A stretch of DNA of 64,000 nucleotides, taken from Dactylosporangium vinaceum (GTDB lineage Bacteria > Actinomycetota > Actinomycetes > Mycobacteriales > Micromonosporaceae). The first letter of the stretch is position 1, and every line of letters begins with the position of its first letter. This document shows positions 8,778 through 17,900 of the stretch, piece by piece. The DNA lies in the NCBI RefSeq assembly GCF_019904175.1, contig NZ_CP061913.1, positions 496,001 through 560,000 on the forward strand, written 5' to 3'. Below the pieces are notes generated by a model. The model was not told the DNA's origin. It made no database searches and saw only the letters and a program-made list of their open reading frames with translations. The translations under genes and the position numbers were made by a program.

Positions 8778-9660
8778 GGTGGCTCTCCGGCTGTTCGGAG
8801 GCGGCCCAGCTGGCCAGGAGGCGCAGGGCGTCGGCGGTGGGGGAGGTGGGGTCCGCGGTGTACATGAGGAGGGTCTGGCCCTGGTCGGCGGCCAGTGGGG
8901 TGGCCTCGTAGGGCAGCTCCAGGTCGCCCACGACCGGGTGGTGGATGCGCTTCACGCCCGTCGTGTGGAGGTGGACGTCGTGCTTGGCCCAGCGGGTGCG
9001 GAAGGCCTCGCTGTGGGTCGAGAGCTCGCCGATCAGGGTGGTCAGGTCGGCGTCGCAGGGGTTGCGGCCCGCCTCGGTGCGCAGGGTGCTGGCGTTGTCG
9101 TCGGCGATTCGGGGCCAGTCGCGCCAAAAGGTCCGGGCGGCCGGGTCGAGGAAGGCGAAGCGGGCCATGTTGACCGGGCGGGCGGGGTCGGCGTAGAGCG
9201 GGGCGAGGAGGGCTCGGCCCAGGGCGTTGGTGCCCAGGATGTCCAGGCGGCCGCTGTAGACCAGGGCCGGGGTCGTGGTCATCGAGTCGAGGATGCGCTG
9301 GATCGGCGGGCGGAGCGTGGGCTCGGTGGGTAGCCGGCGCAGGGGGCGGGTGCCGCCGCTCGCGCGGACCAGGTCCAGGAGGTGGGCGCGCTCGGTCGGG
9401 TCCAGCTGCAGGGCGTGGTTGATGCCCTCCAGCACCGACTCCGACACGCCGTGGGCCTCGCCGCGCTCCAGCCGGATGTAGTACTCGACGCTGATGCCGG
9501 CCAGAGTGGCGACCTCCTCGCGGCGCAGGCCCTTGACCCGGCGGTTGCCGCCGTACACGGGCAGGCCCACCTGCTCGGGGGTCAGCCGGGCCCGGCGGGT
9601 GGCCAGGAACTCGCGGATCTGCCGGCGGGCGTCCGCGGCGGCCTGCTTCGGTTCTCCCAC
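8764..9660 (-). CDS. XRE-type regulator with MmyB-like ligand-binding domain
   Basis: 298 residues. The N-terminal helix-turn-helix is [20 protein letters not shown] followed by IRLERGEA (residues about 43-70), the hallmark of the MmyB/pyridoxal-independent XRE group. The C-terminal domain (about 105-285) is the PAS-like MLTR domain with [20 protein letters not shown] and [12 protein letters not shown]. The GTG at 9660 has no Shine-Dalgarno, but a -10-like TACGGT ends 7 nt upstream (9668-9673), suggesting leaderless translation. It is divergent from the alcohol dehydrogenase, the usual arrangement in which such regulators control a neighbouring dehydrogenase. Confidence 0.93.
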   Translation of the reverse strand: MGEPKQAAADARRQIREFLATRRARLTPEQVGLPVYGGNRRVKGLRREEVATLAGISVEYYIRLERGEAHGVSESVLEGINHALQLDPTERAHLLDLVRASGGTRPLRRLPTEPTLRPPIQRILDSMTTTPALVYSGRLDILGTNALGRALLAPLYADPARPVNMARFAFLDPAARTFWRDWPRIADDNASTLRTEAGRNPCDADLTTLIGELSTHSEAFRTRWAKHDVHLHTTGVKRIHHPVVGDLELPYEATPLAADQGQTLLMYTADPTSPTADALRLLASWAASEQPESHPTRR

Positions 9661-9761
9661 GACAGCAACCGTACGAGGTCCGGCGGCGGGGAAGGAGTCA
9701 CCGGCAGTACCCCCCTCGCAGAATCTGCCCCCGCCGCGCGGCGCGGCAAAGCATTGAGCCC

Positions 9762-10826
9762 ATGTCCAACACTGTCGCCGCCTACGCCGCGCTGTCCGCC
9801 GGCGCCCCGCTCGTCCCGCACACCATCGAGCTCCGCGACGTCGGGCCGCTCGACGTGCGCATCGACATCAGGTTCGCCGGCATCTGCCACTCCGACATCC
9901 ACACCGTGCGCGACGAGTGGGGGCCGGCCAACTACCCGGTCGTCCCGGGCCACGAGATCACCGGGGTCGTCGCCGCGGTGGGGTCCGCGGTGACGCGGTT
10001 CGCGGTCGGGGACCGGGTCGGGGTCGGGTGCCTCGTCGACTCCTGCGGCGAGTGCGCGAGCTGCGTGCGCGGCGAGGAGCAGTACTGCCGCAACGGCAAC
10101 GTGCAGACGTACAACGCCGTCGGCAAGGACGGCAGGATCACGCAGGGTGGGTACGCCCAGTCGGTAGTCGTCACCGAGCGGTTCGTCTGCCGCATCCCCG
10201 ACGGCCTGGCGCTCGACGTGGCCGCGCCGCTGCTCTGCGCCGGGATCACGACCTACGCCCCGCTGCGGCGGTGGGGAGCCGGGCCCGGCAAGCGGGTCGC
10301 GGTCGTCGGGCTCGGTGGGCTCGGCCACATGGCGGTCAAGCTCGCCCGGGCGATGGGCGCCGACGTCACGGTACTGTCGCAAACCCTCAAAAAGCGCGAG
10401 GACGGCCTGGCTCTGGGCGCCACCGCCTATTACGCCACGGAAGACCCGGCGACGTTCGGCGCGCTGGCCGGCGCGTTCGACCTGATCCTCAACACGGTGA
10501 GCGCCCCGCTCGACCTCGACGCCTACCTGTCGCTGCTGGCGGTCGACGGCGTGCTGGCCGGTGTCGGCGCCCCGGCCGAGCCGATGACGCTGCACGCCGG
10601 CTCGCTGCTGTTCCAGCGGCGCACCCTGGCCGGCTCGATCATCGGCGGCCTGCGCGAGACGCAGGAGATGCTCGACTTCTGCGCCGCGCACGGCCTCGGG
10701 GCGCAGGTCGAGGTCATCGGCGTCGAGCAGGTCAACGAGGCCTACGAGCGGGTGCTCGCCTCCGACGTGCGGTACCGGTTCGTGATCGACACGGCCGGTC
10801 TGGACCGGGGTCGGTCTAACGGCTAA
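9762..10826 (+). CDS. Zinc-dependent NAD(P) alcohol dehydrogenase (CAD/YahK-like)
   Basis: 354 residues. Medium-chain dehydrogenase with catalytic zinc ligands Cys42 (ICHSDIH) and His64 (PGHE), and the structural-zinc Cys cluster C95, C98, C101, C109. The Rossmann fold is [21 protein letters not shown]. The whole pattern ([37 protein letters not shown]) matches cinnamyl-alcohol/aldehyde-reducing dehydrogenases, usually NADPH-dependent reduction of aldehydes. It is divergent from the MmyB-type regulator, its likely controller. Confidence 0.94.
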   Translation: MSNTVAAYAALSAGAPLVPHTIELRDVGPLDVRIDIRFAGICHSDIHTVRDEWGPANYPVVPGHEITGVVAAVGSAVTRFAVGDRVGVGCLVDSCGECASCVRGEEQYCRNGNVQTYNAVGKDGRITQGGYAQSVVVTERFVCRIPDGLALDVAAPLLCAGITTYAPLRRWGAGPGKRVAVVGLGGLGHMAVKLARAMGADVTVLSQTLKKREDGLALGATAYYATEDPATFGALAGAFDLILNTVSAPLDLDAYLSLLAVDGVLAGVGAPAEPMTLHAGSLLFQRRTLAGSIIGGLRETQEMLDFCAAHGLGAQVEVIGVEQVNEAYERVLASDVRYRFVIDTAGLDRGRSNG

Positions 10827-10899
10827 ACAACACCGGCAATTTGTCCCAATTAGGGCGAAAACGGTACCGACTTCGACCGACAACAGTTGGACTGGAGCG

Positions 10900-11844
10900 A
10901 TGAGAGTTCTGGTCACCGGCGGGGCGGGTTTCATCGGCGGCAACCTGTGCCGGGAGCTCGCCGCCCACCCACGGGTGTCGGAGGTCGTCGCGTTCGACGA
11001 CCTGAGCACCGGCAGTGAGCACAACCTCGACGGTGTCGACGCGCGGCTGGTCGTGGGCAGCATCCTCGACCGGCCCGCGATCGACGCGGCCGTGGGGGAG
11101 GCCGACGTCGTCATTCACCTGGCCGCCCGGCCGAGCGTGCCGCGGTCGGTGGCCGACCCGATGCGCAGCCACCTGGTCAACGCCAACGGCACCATGCACG
11201 TGCTCGAGGCGTGCCGGATCGGGGGCACGCCGATCATCGCGGCGTCCTCGTCTTCGGTGTACGGGCCGACGCGGGTGCTGCCGAAGCACGAGGAGCTGCC
11301 GACCCGGCCGCAGAGCCCCTACGCGGCGAGCAAGCTGGCCGCGGAGTCGGCGGTGCTGGCCCACGGGGCGACCTACGGGCTGCCGGTGCTCGCGCTGCGG
11401 TTCTTCAACGTCTACGGGCCGCTGCAGTCGGTCGGGCACGCCTACGCGGCGGTCATCCCGACGTTCGCCGACGCGGCGCTGCGCGGGCAGCCGATCCACG
11501 TGCACGGCGACGGGCGGCAGACCCGGGACTTCACGTTCGTGGGCTCGGTCGCACGGCTGCTCACCGACGCCGCGGTGCGCCGGGTGGCCAGCCCGACGCC
11601 GGTGAACCTGGCCTTCGGGACCCGGACCTCGCTGCTGGAGCTGGTCGAAAAGATCAAGGTGCTGGTGGACCGGCCGGTCGAGGTGGTCTTCGACCCGGCC
11701 CGCCCCGGTGACGTCCGCGACTCCCAGGCCGAGTCGACGCGGCTGCAGGAGCTGTTCCCCGGGCACGGGCCGGTGCCCCTCGACGAGGGGCTGGCCGAGA
11801 CCGTCAGCTGGTATGCACGACAGACTGCGCCGGCATCTCAATAG
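10900..11844 (+). CDS. NAD-dependent sugar epimerase/dehydratase (GalE-like)
   Basis: 314 residues. Extended SDR family: TGGAGFIGGNL (residues 6-16), the acidic residue of VVAFDDLSTGS for NAD binding, HLAARPSVPRSV, ASSSSVYG, and the catalytic pair Tyr141-Lys145 in YAASK, then RFFNVYGP. It most likely interconverts nucleotide sugars (4-epimerase type). It is the first gene of the polysaccharide cluster. Its last 41 bp overlap the 3' end of the convergent PglF-like gene. Confidence 0.9.
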   Translation: MRVLVTGGAGFIGGNLCRELAAHPRVSEVVAFDDLSTGSEHNLDGVDARLVVGSILDRPAIDAAVGEADVVIHLAARPSVPRSVADPMRSHLVNANGTMHVLEACRIGGTPIIAASSSSVYGPTRVLPKHEELPTRPQSPYAASKLAAESAVLAHGATYGLPVLALRFFNVYGPLQSVGHAYAAVIPTFADAALRGQPIHVHGDGRQTRDFTFVGSVARLLTDAAVRRVASPTPVNLAFGTRTSLLELVEKIKVLVDRPVEVVFDPARPGDVRDSQAESTRLQELFPGHGPVPLDEGLAETVSWYARQTAPASQ

Positions 11845-13558
11845 CCGGCACCACGCACAGGTCGGCCATCGCGCCGACCAGGTCGGCCCCGTCGCCGCTC
11901 AGGGCCCGCGCCAGCAGCGGGTGCAGCGACGGGACCCGGACGTGTGAGATCAGCGGGTGCAGCGGCCGGACGTCGGCCTCGCCCCGGCCGAAGAGCTCCT
12001 CGTGCAGCTTCTCGCCGGGGCGCAGGCCGGTGTACACGATCTCGATCGGGGCCGCGCCGATGAGCTGGCGGGCCAGGTCGGCGATCCGCACGGGGGTGCC
12101 CATGTCGAGCACCAGCGCCTCGCCGCCGGAGCCGATCGCGGCCGCCTGAATGACCAGCTGCACGGCCTCGGGGATGGTCATGAAGTAGCGCGTGACGTCC
12201 GGGTCGGTCACGGTGACCGGCCCGCCCTCGGCGATCTGCGCCCGGAACGCGGTCACCACCGAGCCCCGGCTGCCCAGCACGTTGCCGAAGCGCACGTTGA
12301 GGAAGCCGTGGTGCGCGGTGAGCCGCTCGGTGATCCGCTTCGAGTAGCCCAGGACGCTTATCGGGTCGGCCGCCTTGTCGGTGGAGATGTTGACGAGCCG
12401 CCGCACGCCGGCGGCGCGGGCCGCCTCGAGCACGTTCAGCGTGCCGAGCACGTTCGTCTGCAGCGCCTCGGCCGGGTGCCGCTCCAGCAGCGTGAGGTGC
12501 TTGAGCGCGGCGGCGTGGAAGACGACCTCGGGCCGGCGGGTGGCGAAGATGTGCTGGATGGTGGCGGCGTCGCGCAGGTCGGCCAGGATCAGCGACGGGT
12601 CGTCGAGCAGGGCCCGGCCGTGGATGGAGAGCTGCACCGCGTGCAGGGCCGACTCGTCGCGGTCGAGCATCATGAGCTCGGCCGGGGCAAACAGGTGCAG
12701 CTGGCGGCACAGCTCCGAGCCGATCGAGCCGCCGGCCCCGGTGACCAGCACCCGCTTGCCGGTCAGGTAGTCGCCGATGGAGGCCAGATCGGTGTCGATC
12801 TGGCGCCGGCCGAGCAGGTCGGCGAGCTCCACGTCGCGCACCTGGCCGACGTCGAGCGAGTCGTCGAGCGACGGCAGTACTTTCAGAAAATAGCCCGAAA
12901 TTTCCGACATCTCAGTGCGCAGGCTCCGCAGCAGCGCGCCGTCCTCGTTGCGCACCGCGAAGATCACGCCGCAGGCGGCCGACGACTCCAGCGCCCGCCG
13001 CAGTGAGGGCCGCCCGCCGAGCACCGGCACGCCGGAGATCCGCAGCCGATGCTTGCGCGGGTCGTCGTCCAGAAAGCCCACGGCTCGGTAGCGGCAGTGC
13101 CGGTCCTGCTGCATGGCGCGCAGCAGGCGGTGCCCGGCCGCGCCCGCCCCGTAGATCAGCACGGGGGTCTTGGCGACGGCGTGCGCCCGCCGGGCCAGCC
13201 GCGCCCACCGCATCGCGACCATGGCCACCAGCGCGGCCCCGCTGCCCAGCAGCACGATCAGGCCGGAGGCCGGGGCCAGCACCAGCAGCAGCCCGCAGAC
13301 GACGAGCACCGTGCAGGCCAGTGCGCGGAAGAAGGCCATGGAGGCGTACTCGTAGCGGCGCCGGTACAGCTGCACCGGCCACGACACCGCGGAGTGCAGC
13401 GCGGCGGCGAGCAGGATCGTGCCCGCGGCGGCGGCCAGCGGCGGCCGCGACGGTGCGATGGCCACGGCGAGCGCGAGCCCGCCGGTCCAGGCGTACAGGT
13501 CGGCCGGCCAGTCCCCGGGCCCCGCGGGTCGGTGATCGTCCACGCGACGATTCTTCAC
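11804..13558 (-). CDS. Membrane NDP-sugar 4,6-dehydratase (PglF/CapD/WbpM-like)
   Basis: 584 residues. Four N-terminal membrane helices (about 20-125), a first Rossmann domain (VLIYGAGAAGHRLLRAM, about 133) and a second catalytic SDR domain (VLVTGAGGSIGSELCRQL, about 270). HAAALKHLTLLERHP and NISTDKAADPISVLGYSKR are diagnostic of the long UDP-GlcNAc C4,C6-dehydratases. The usual SDR Tyr is replaced (here Leu in LGYSK), as is normal in this family, where Met or Leu sits at that place. It would make a UDP-4-keto-6-deoxy sugar, the substrate of the aminotransferase at 15593. It is convergent with the epimerase and divergent from the Wzz/kinase-like gene. Confidence 0.92.
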   Translation of the reverse strand: MKNRRVDDHRPAGPGDWPADLYAWTGGLALAVAIAPSRPPLAAAAGTILLAAALHSAVSWPVQLYRRRYEYASMAFFRALACTVLVVCGLLLVLAPASGLIVLLGSGAALVAMVAMRWARLARRAHAVAKTPVLIYGAGAAGHRLLRAMQQDRHCRYRAVGFLDDDPRKHRLRISGVPVLGGRPSLRRALESSAACGVIFAVRNEDGALLRSLRTEMSEISGYFLKVLPSLDDSLDVGQVRDVELADLLGRRQIDTDLASIGDYLTGKRVLVTGAGGSIGSELCRQLHLFAPAELMMLDRDESALHAVQLSIHGRALLDDPSLILADLRDAATIQHIFATRRPEVVFHAAALKHLTLLERHPAEALQTNVLGTLNVLEAARAAGVRRLVNISTDKAADPISVLGYSKRITERLTAHHGFLNVRFGNVLGSRGSVVTAFRAQIAEGGPVTVTDPDVTRYFMTIPEAVQLVIQAAAIGSGGEALVLDMGTPVRIADLARQLIGAAPIEIVYTGLRPGEKLHEELFGRGEADVRPLHPLISHVRVPSLHPLLARALSGDGADLVGAMADLCVVPAIEMPAQSVVHTS

Positions 13559-13659
13559 GAATGAGAGTCCTATTTCGGCGTAAAAGCCCGTATCGCTCCC
13601 GAATCTCGGACCGGGATGTCACTCTGAGTTGAGCAAGCGGCTACGGGAGGTCATGGCGT

Positions 13660-15096
13660 ATGGAGCTGCGCGACTACGTCAGCGCGGTCCGCAAACGCTG
13701 GTGGCTGCTGGCCACGACGGCGTGTCTGGCGCTGGTGGCCGCGGTGGTGGTGACCGCCCAGACGGCACCGACCTACGCGGCAAGCGTCACCTTCTTCGTC
13801 AGCACCCCGAGCAGCGGCGTCACCGACGCCTACCAGGGCGGCCTGTTCTCGCAGCAGCGCGCCCGCTCGTACGTCAACCTCGTCGGCAGCGACCGCCTGG
13901 CCCGCGCGGCCGCGGCCGATCCCGGGGTCGGGCTCGACGCGGCCGGTGTGCGCAAGCGGATCAGCGCCCGCACGATCCCGGACACCGTGCTGCTCGAGGT
14001 CACCGTGACCGACACCGACAGCAGCCGGGCCCTGCGGGTGACCCAGGCCGTCGCGACGCGCTTCGCCGAGCTGGTCGCCACCCTGGAGACGCCGCCGGGC
14101 AGCACCGCCCCGACGGTGCGCGTGGACGTGGTCACCGGCCCGTCGGTGAGCACCGACCCGATAAGCCCGCGGCCCGCCCGCAACTTCGCGATAGCCCTGC
14201 TGCTGGGCCTGGTCGCCGGGGCCGCGGCCGCCGTGCTGCGCGAGCTGCTGGACAACAGCATCCGCTCGGTCGCCGCGCTGCGTCAGGCGACGAAAAAAGC
14301 GATCCTGGCGGCGGTACCGCACGACGCGCACGCGATCGAATCCCCGCTGCTCGTGGAGGATGCGGCCTGGTCGCCGCGCGGCGAGGCCATGCGGCACCTG
14401 CGGACCAACCTGCAGTTCGTCGACCCGGACCGGCGGGCCCGCTGCGTCGTGGTGACGAGCGCGCTGCCCGACGAGGGCAAGTCGACGATCGCCTGCAACC
14501 TGGCCATCGTGCTCGCCGAGGCCGGGCACCGGGTGCTGCTCGTCGACGCCGACGTGCGCCGGCCCAAGCTGGCCGAGTACCTGGACCTGGAGGGCGCGGT
14601 CGGCCTGACGAACGTGCTCGTCGGGCAGGTCGACGTGGCCACGGCCGTGCAGCGCTGGGGCGAGCAGGAGCTGTTCGTGCTCTGCAGCGGCACCATCCCG
14701 CCGAACCCGAGCGAGCTGCTCGGCTCGCAGCAGATGACCCGGCTGCTGGCCGAGGTGAGCGAGGACTACGAGTACGTCGTCGTCGACACCTCGCCGCTGC
14801 TGGTCGTCACCGACGCGGCAGTGGTCGCCAGCCGAGCTGACGGGGCGGTGCTGGTGACCCGGGCCGGGCGGACCACCGTCACCCAGGCCCAGGCGGCCGT
14901 CGAGGCGATCGAGGCGGTCTCGGCGCGGCTGTTCGGCTGCGTGCTCAACGGGGCCAAGGGCGGCAACGGCGACGGGTACACCTACGCCTACTACGGCCCC
15001 GCGGAGGCCGACCGCCCGCAGCGCGCGCTGCCCGCCGCGCCCGCGCAGCCGAAGGAAGAGCCGGCGCCGATCAAAGCCGGGACGCGAGGGGCCTGA
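13660..15096 (+). CDS. Wzz/BY-kinase-like polysaccharide co-polymerase with ATPase domain
   Basis: 478 residues; GGGAGG lies 9 nt before the ATG. The N-terminal Wzz domain begins MELRDYVSAVRKRWWLL with a membrane helix (about 17-35) and a second helix at about 170-190. The cytoplasmic ATPase domain has Walker A in SALPDEGKSTIACNLA (about 265-280), Walker A' in VLLVDADVRRPK and Walker B in YVVVDTSPLL. The C-terminus carries a short Tyr cluster (GYTYAYYGP), the expected autophosphorylation site of bacterial tyrosine kinases. It should control chain length and export together with the Wzx/Wzy proteins. Its last 26 bp overlap the phosphatase gene on the other strand. Confidence 0.92.
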   Translation: MELRDYVSAVRKRWWLLATTACLALVAAVVVTAQTAPTYAASVTFFVSTPSSGVTDAYQGGLFSQQRARSYVNLVGSDRLARAAAADPGVGLDAAGVRKRISARTIPDTVLLEVTVTDTDSSRALRVTQAVATRFAELVATLETPPGSTAPTVRVDVVTGPSVSTDPISPRPARNFAIALLLGLVAGAAAAVLRELLDNSIRSVAALRQATKKAILAAVPHDAHAIESPLLVEDAAWSPRGEAMRHLRTNLQFVDPDRRARCVVVTSALPDEGKSTIACNLAIVLAEAGHRVLLVDADVRRPKLAEYLDLEGAVGLTNVLVGQVDVATAVQRWGEQELFVLCSGTIPPNPSELLGSQQMTRLLAEVSEDYEYVVVDTSPLLVVTDAAVVASRADGAVLVTRAGRTTVTQAQAAVEAIEAVSARLFGCVLNGAKGGNGDGYTYAYYGPAEADRPQRALPAAPAQPKEEPAPIKAGTRGA

Positions 15097-15565
15097 GGAT
15101 GTCCGCGATCGTCTCAGCGCAGACGCGGAAGCCCTCGATCGGGCCGCCGAAGGGGTCCTCGAGGTCGTCGTCGGCCGGCTTGCCGGGCTGCAGCCGGCCG
15201 CGGACGGCTCCGACCGCCCGCAGCGTCAGGGGGCCGTCGGGCACGGCCGCGGCGTACCGGGCGTACTGGCGCAGCGTGAACGTCCGCGCCGCGGTCACCG
15301 GGGCCAGGGTGACGCAGTGCGCCCGCTCGGCCCGGGTCGCGGTCAGGATCAGCGACGCGCCGAGCAGCAGCGACGGCACCACCCGGCGGCTGGTGAAGCC
15401 CTCCGGGTCGGCGCCGTGCTCGCGCAGCACCGTCCGGGCGTGCTCGGGCATCTCGAGGCCGGGCACGGCGTGCGTGCCGGCGCTCGCGGCGTCCAGGCCG
15501 AGGGTGCGGGCCAGCCGCTCGGCCATGGCGGACCGGCACAGGTTGGCCCGGCAGACGAACAGCAT
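15071..15565 (-). CDS. Low-molecular-weight protein tyrosine phosphatase
   Basis: 164 residues from ATG 15565. The active-site P-loop opens the protein: MLFVCRANLCRSAMAERL, Cys5-X5-Arg11. The general-acid loop is near the C-terminus (DLEDPFGG). Proteins of this group (Wzb, PtpA) remove phosphate from tyrosine kinases that control polysaccharide assembly. It is coded opposite to the kinase-like gene and overlaps its 3' end, so kinase and phosphatase are adjacent but transcribed towards each other. A start further upstream in the same frame is possible but would add sequence unlike the family. Confidence 0.9.
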   Translation of the reverse strand: MLFVCRANLCRSAMAERLARTLGLDAASAGTHAVPGLEMPEHARTVLREHGADPEGFTSRRVVPSLLLGASLILTATRAERAHCVTLAPVTAARTFTLRQYARYAAAVPDGPLTLRAVGAVRGRLQPGKPADDDLEDPFGGPIEGFRVCAETIADILRPLASRL

Positions 15566-15592
15566 CAGGGCCGGCTCCAGCGGGGGTATGTG

Positions 15593-16708
15593 GTGAACAC
15601 GCGGATCTTTCTGTCGGCGCCCGACGTTTCCGGCGTCGAGGAGCGCTATCTGGTCAACGCGCTGAGGTCCGGGTGGGTCGCGCCCATCGGACCGGATCTC
15701 GACGCTTTCGAGGCCGAGATCGCCCGCCGGTGCGCCACCGCGTACGCCGTCGGGGTCAGCTCCGGCACCGCCGCGCTGCACCTGGGCCTCATCGCGCTGG
15801 GCGTGCAGCCGGGCGATGCGGTGATCGTGCCGACGCTGACGTTCGCGGCGACGGCGAACGCGGTCGTGTACACCGGCGCCGAACCGGTATTCGTCGACAG
15901 CCTGCCCGGTGACGGCAACCTCGACCCCGACCTCACCGCGGCCACCGTCGCCGAGCTGCGCCGCGAGGGCCGCAGGGTGTCCGCGATCGTCCCGGTCGAC
16001 CTGTTCGGGGCGGTCGCGGAGTACGCGTCGCTGGAGGACCTCGGCGTGCCGGTCCTCGAGGACGCGGCCGAGGCGCTCGGCTCGACCCGCGGCGGCCGCC
16101 CGGCCGGCTCGTTCGGGCGCGCGGCCGCGCTGTCGTTCAACGGCAACAAGATCCTCACCACGTCGGGCGGCGGCATGCTCGTCACCGACGACCGCGACCT
16201 CGCCGCCCGCTGCCGGCACCTGGCCACCCAGGCCCGCGAGCCGGTCGCGCACTACGAGCACCGCGACATCGGCTACAACTACCGCCTCAGCAACCTCCTG
16301 GCCGCCGTCGGCCGGGGCCAGCTGACCCGCCTCGACGAGATGATCGCCCGGCGCCGGCAGCTCCGCGAGCGCTACCTCAAGCTCTTCGCCGCCACCGACG
16401 GCACGCGGCTGCTCGGCGACGACCCGGGCGCGAACTGCTGGCTGACGACGCTCGTCGTGGAGCCCGAGCGGGCCGGCTGGACCGCGTCCGACCTCGGCGC
16501 CTGGCTCGGCCGCCACGACATCGAGACCCGCCCGGTCTGGAAGCCGATGCACGCCCAGCCGGTCTTCCGCGGCCACCGGGCCGCCGTCACCGGTGTGGCC
16601 GACCGGCTCTTCGCCACCGGCCTCAACCTGCCCAGCGGCTCCGGGCTGCGCGATGACGACAAGCGCCGGGTGTTCGACGCGATCGGCGAGTTCTTGGACG
16701 CCCGATGA
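15593..16708 (+). CDS. DegT/DnrJ/EryC1-family PLP aminotransferase (PglE-like)
   Basis: 371 residues. I chose GTG 15593 because GGGGG lies six bases upstream and VNTRIFLSAPDVSG matches the usual start. The PLP lysine is Lys186 in SFNGNKILTTSGGGM. VGVSSGTAALHLGL, PTLTFAATANAVVYTGAEPVFVD and EDAAEALGS are family signatures. It aminates a 4-keto nucleotide sugar; in the Pgl pathway PglE acts after PglF. It is followed at once by a PglC-like and a PglD-like gene with 4-bp overlaps, which supports a diacetamido-trideoxyhexose pathway. Confidence 0.93.
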   Translation: MNTRIFLSAPDVSGVEERYLVNALRSGWVAPIGPDLDAFEAEIARRCATAYAVGVSSGTAALHLGLIALGVQPGDAVIVPTLTFAATANAVVYTGAEPVFVDSLPGDGNLDPDLTAATVAELRREGRRVSAIVPVDLFGAVAEYASLEDLGVPVLEDAAEALGSTRGGRPAGSFGRAAALSFNGNKILTTSGGGMLVTDDRDLAARCRHLATQAREPVAHYEHRDIGYNYRLSNLLAAVGRGQLTRLDEMIARRRQLRERYLKLFAATDGTRLLGDDPGANCWLTTLVVEPERAGWTASDLGAWLGRHDIETRPVWKPMHAQPVFRGHRAAVTGVADRLFATGLNLPSGSGLRDDDKRRVFDAIGEFLDAR

Positions 16709-17280
16709 GGCGTCCGCTCGATCTCGTCGTCGCCTCCGCCGCCGCGGTGGTGCTGGCCCCGGTCATCGCGGCCACCGCTGTCTTCGTCCGGCTCGCGCTC
16801 GGCAGCCCGGTGCTGTTCCGCCAGGAGCGGGCCGGGCGCAACGGCGAGCCGTTCACGCTCGTCAAGTTCCGCTCGATGCGCGAGGGGCCGGGCAGCGACG
16901 CCGAGCGGCTCACCCCGGCCGGGCGGTTCCTGCGCTCGTCGAGCCTCGACGAGCTCCCGGCGCTCTGGAACGTGCTACGGGGAGACATGAGCCTCATCGG
17001 ACCGCGGCCACTGCCGCTGACGTACCTCGACCGCTACACCGACGAGCAGCGCCGCCGCCACGACGTGCGCCCCGGCATCACCGGCCTGGCCCAGGTGCGC
17101 GGGCGCAACTCGCTGAGCTGGGACCAGAAGTTCGCCTACGACCTCGAATACGTGCGCGGCCAGTCACTGGGGCTGGATCTGCGCATCCTGGCCGAGACGA
17201 TCCGCACCGTGCTGCGCCGCGACGGGATCAGCGCCGAAGGTGCCGCCACGGCCCACGAGTTCGAGGGCGGTCGCCGATGA
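16705..17280 (+). CDS. Small monotopic phosphoglycosyl transferase (PglC-like)
   Basis: 191 residues, the short form without extra membrane helices. A re-entrant hydrophobic helix (residues 5-32) is followed by LFRQERAGRNGEPFTLVKFRSM, the catalytic Asp82-Glu83 in SLDELPALWNVLRGDMSLIG and RPGITGLAQVRGRN. It transfers a sugar-1-phosphate from UDP-sugar to undecaprenyl phosphate at the inner membrane, the priming step. Coupled by ATGA overlaps to the aminotransferase before it and the acetyltransferase after it. Confidence 0.94.
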   Translation: MRRPLDLVVASAAAVVLAPVIAATAVFVRLALGSPVLFRQERAGRNGEPFTLVKFRSMREGPGSDAERLTPAGRFLRSSSLDELPALWNVLRGDMSLIGPRPLPLTYLDRYTDEQRRRHDVRPGITGLAQVRGRNSLSWDQKFAYDLEYVRGQSLGLDLRILAETIRTVLRRDGISAEGAATAHEFEGGRR

Positions 17281-17900
17281 AGAACGGTCTGGTCATCGTC
17301 GGCTGCGGGGGCCACGGCCGGGAGCTGCTCATGATCGCGCGGGCGGCCGGGCTGCCGGTCCGGGGCTTCGTCGACGACAGCCCCAGCCAGCGCAACCTCG
17401 ACCGGATCGCCGCGCTCGGCGTGCCGTTCCTGGGCCCCAGCGCGCGGCTCAGCGACGAGCGGCCCTCCATCGGCTACGTCATCGGCATCGGCGACCCGCG
17501 CATCCGCGCCCGCATCGACGACGACCTGCGCCTGCACGGCCTGGCCGCGGCGACCCTGGTGCACCCGGCGGCCACTATCGGCCCGGACGTCGTCACCGGC
17601 GAGGGGTTCGTCGCGTTCGCCGGCGCCCGGGTCACCACAAACGTCACCATCGGCCGGCACGTGCACCTCAACCAGAACTGCACTGTCGGGCACGACACCG
17701 TGCTGTCGGACTTCGTCCAGGTCAACCCGCTGGCCGCGATCTCCGGCGACTGCCACATCGGCCCCGGCGTGCTCATCGGCACCACCGCCTGCGTGCTGCA
17801 GGGCCTGCGCGTCGGCGCCGACGCGACAGTCGGGGCCGGTGCCTGCGTGACCCGGGACGTCGAGGCGAAGACGACCGTGAAGGGAGTGCCGGCCCGATGA
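17277..17900 (+). CDS. NeuD/PglD-family sugar O/N-acetyltransferase
   Basis: 207 residues. N-terminal nucleotide-sugar-binding subdomain (LVIVGCGGHGRELL) and a left-handed beta-helix of hexapeptide repeats from about 95 (ATIGPDVVTGEGFVAF, VTIGRHVHLNQNCTVGHD). His139 in NCTVGHD is in the position of the catalytic base. It would acetylate the 4-amino sugar with acetyl-CoA. Overlaps both neighbours by 4 bp. Confidence 0.93.
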   Translation: MKNGLVIVGCGGHGRELLMIARAAGLPVRGFVDDSPSQRNLDRIAALGVPFLGPSARLSDERPSIGYVIGIGDPRIRARIDDDLRLHGLAAATLVHPAATIGPDVVTGEGFVAFAGARVTTNVTIGRHVHLNQNCTVGHDTVLSDFVQVNPLAAISGDCHIGPGVLIGTTACVLQGLRVGADATVGAGACVTRDVEAKTTVKGVPAR

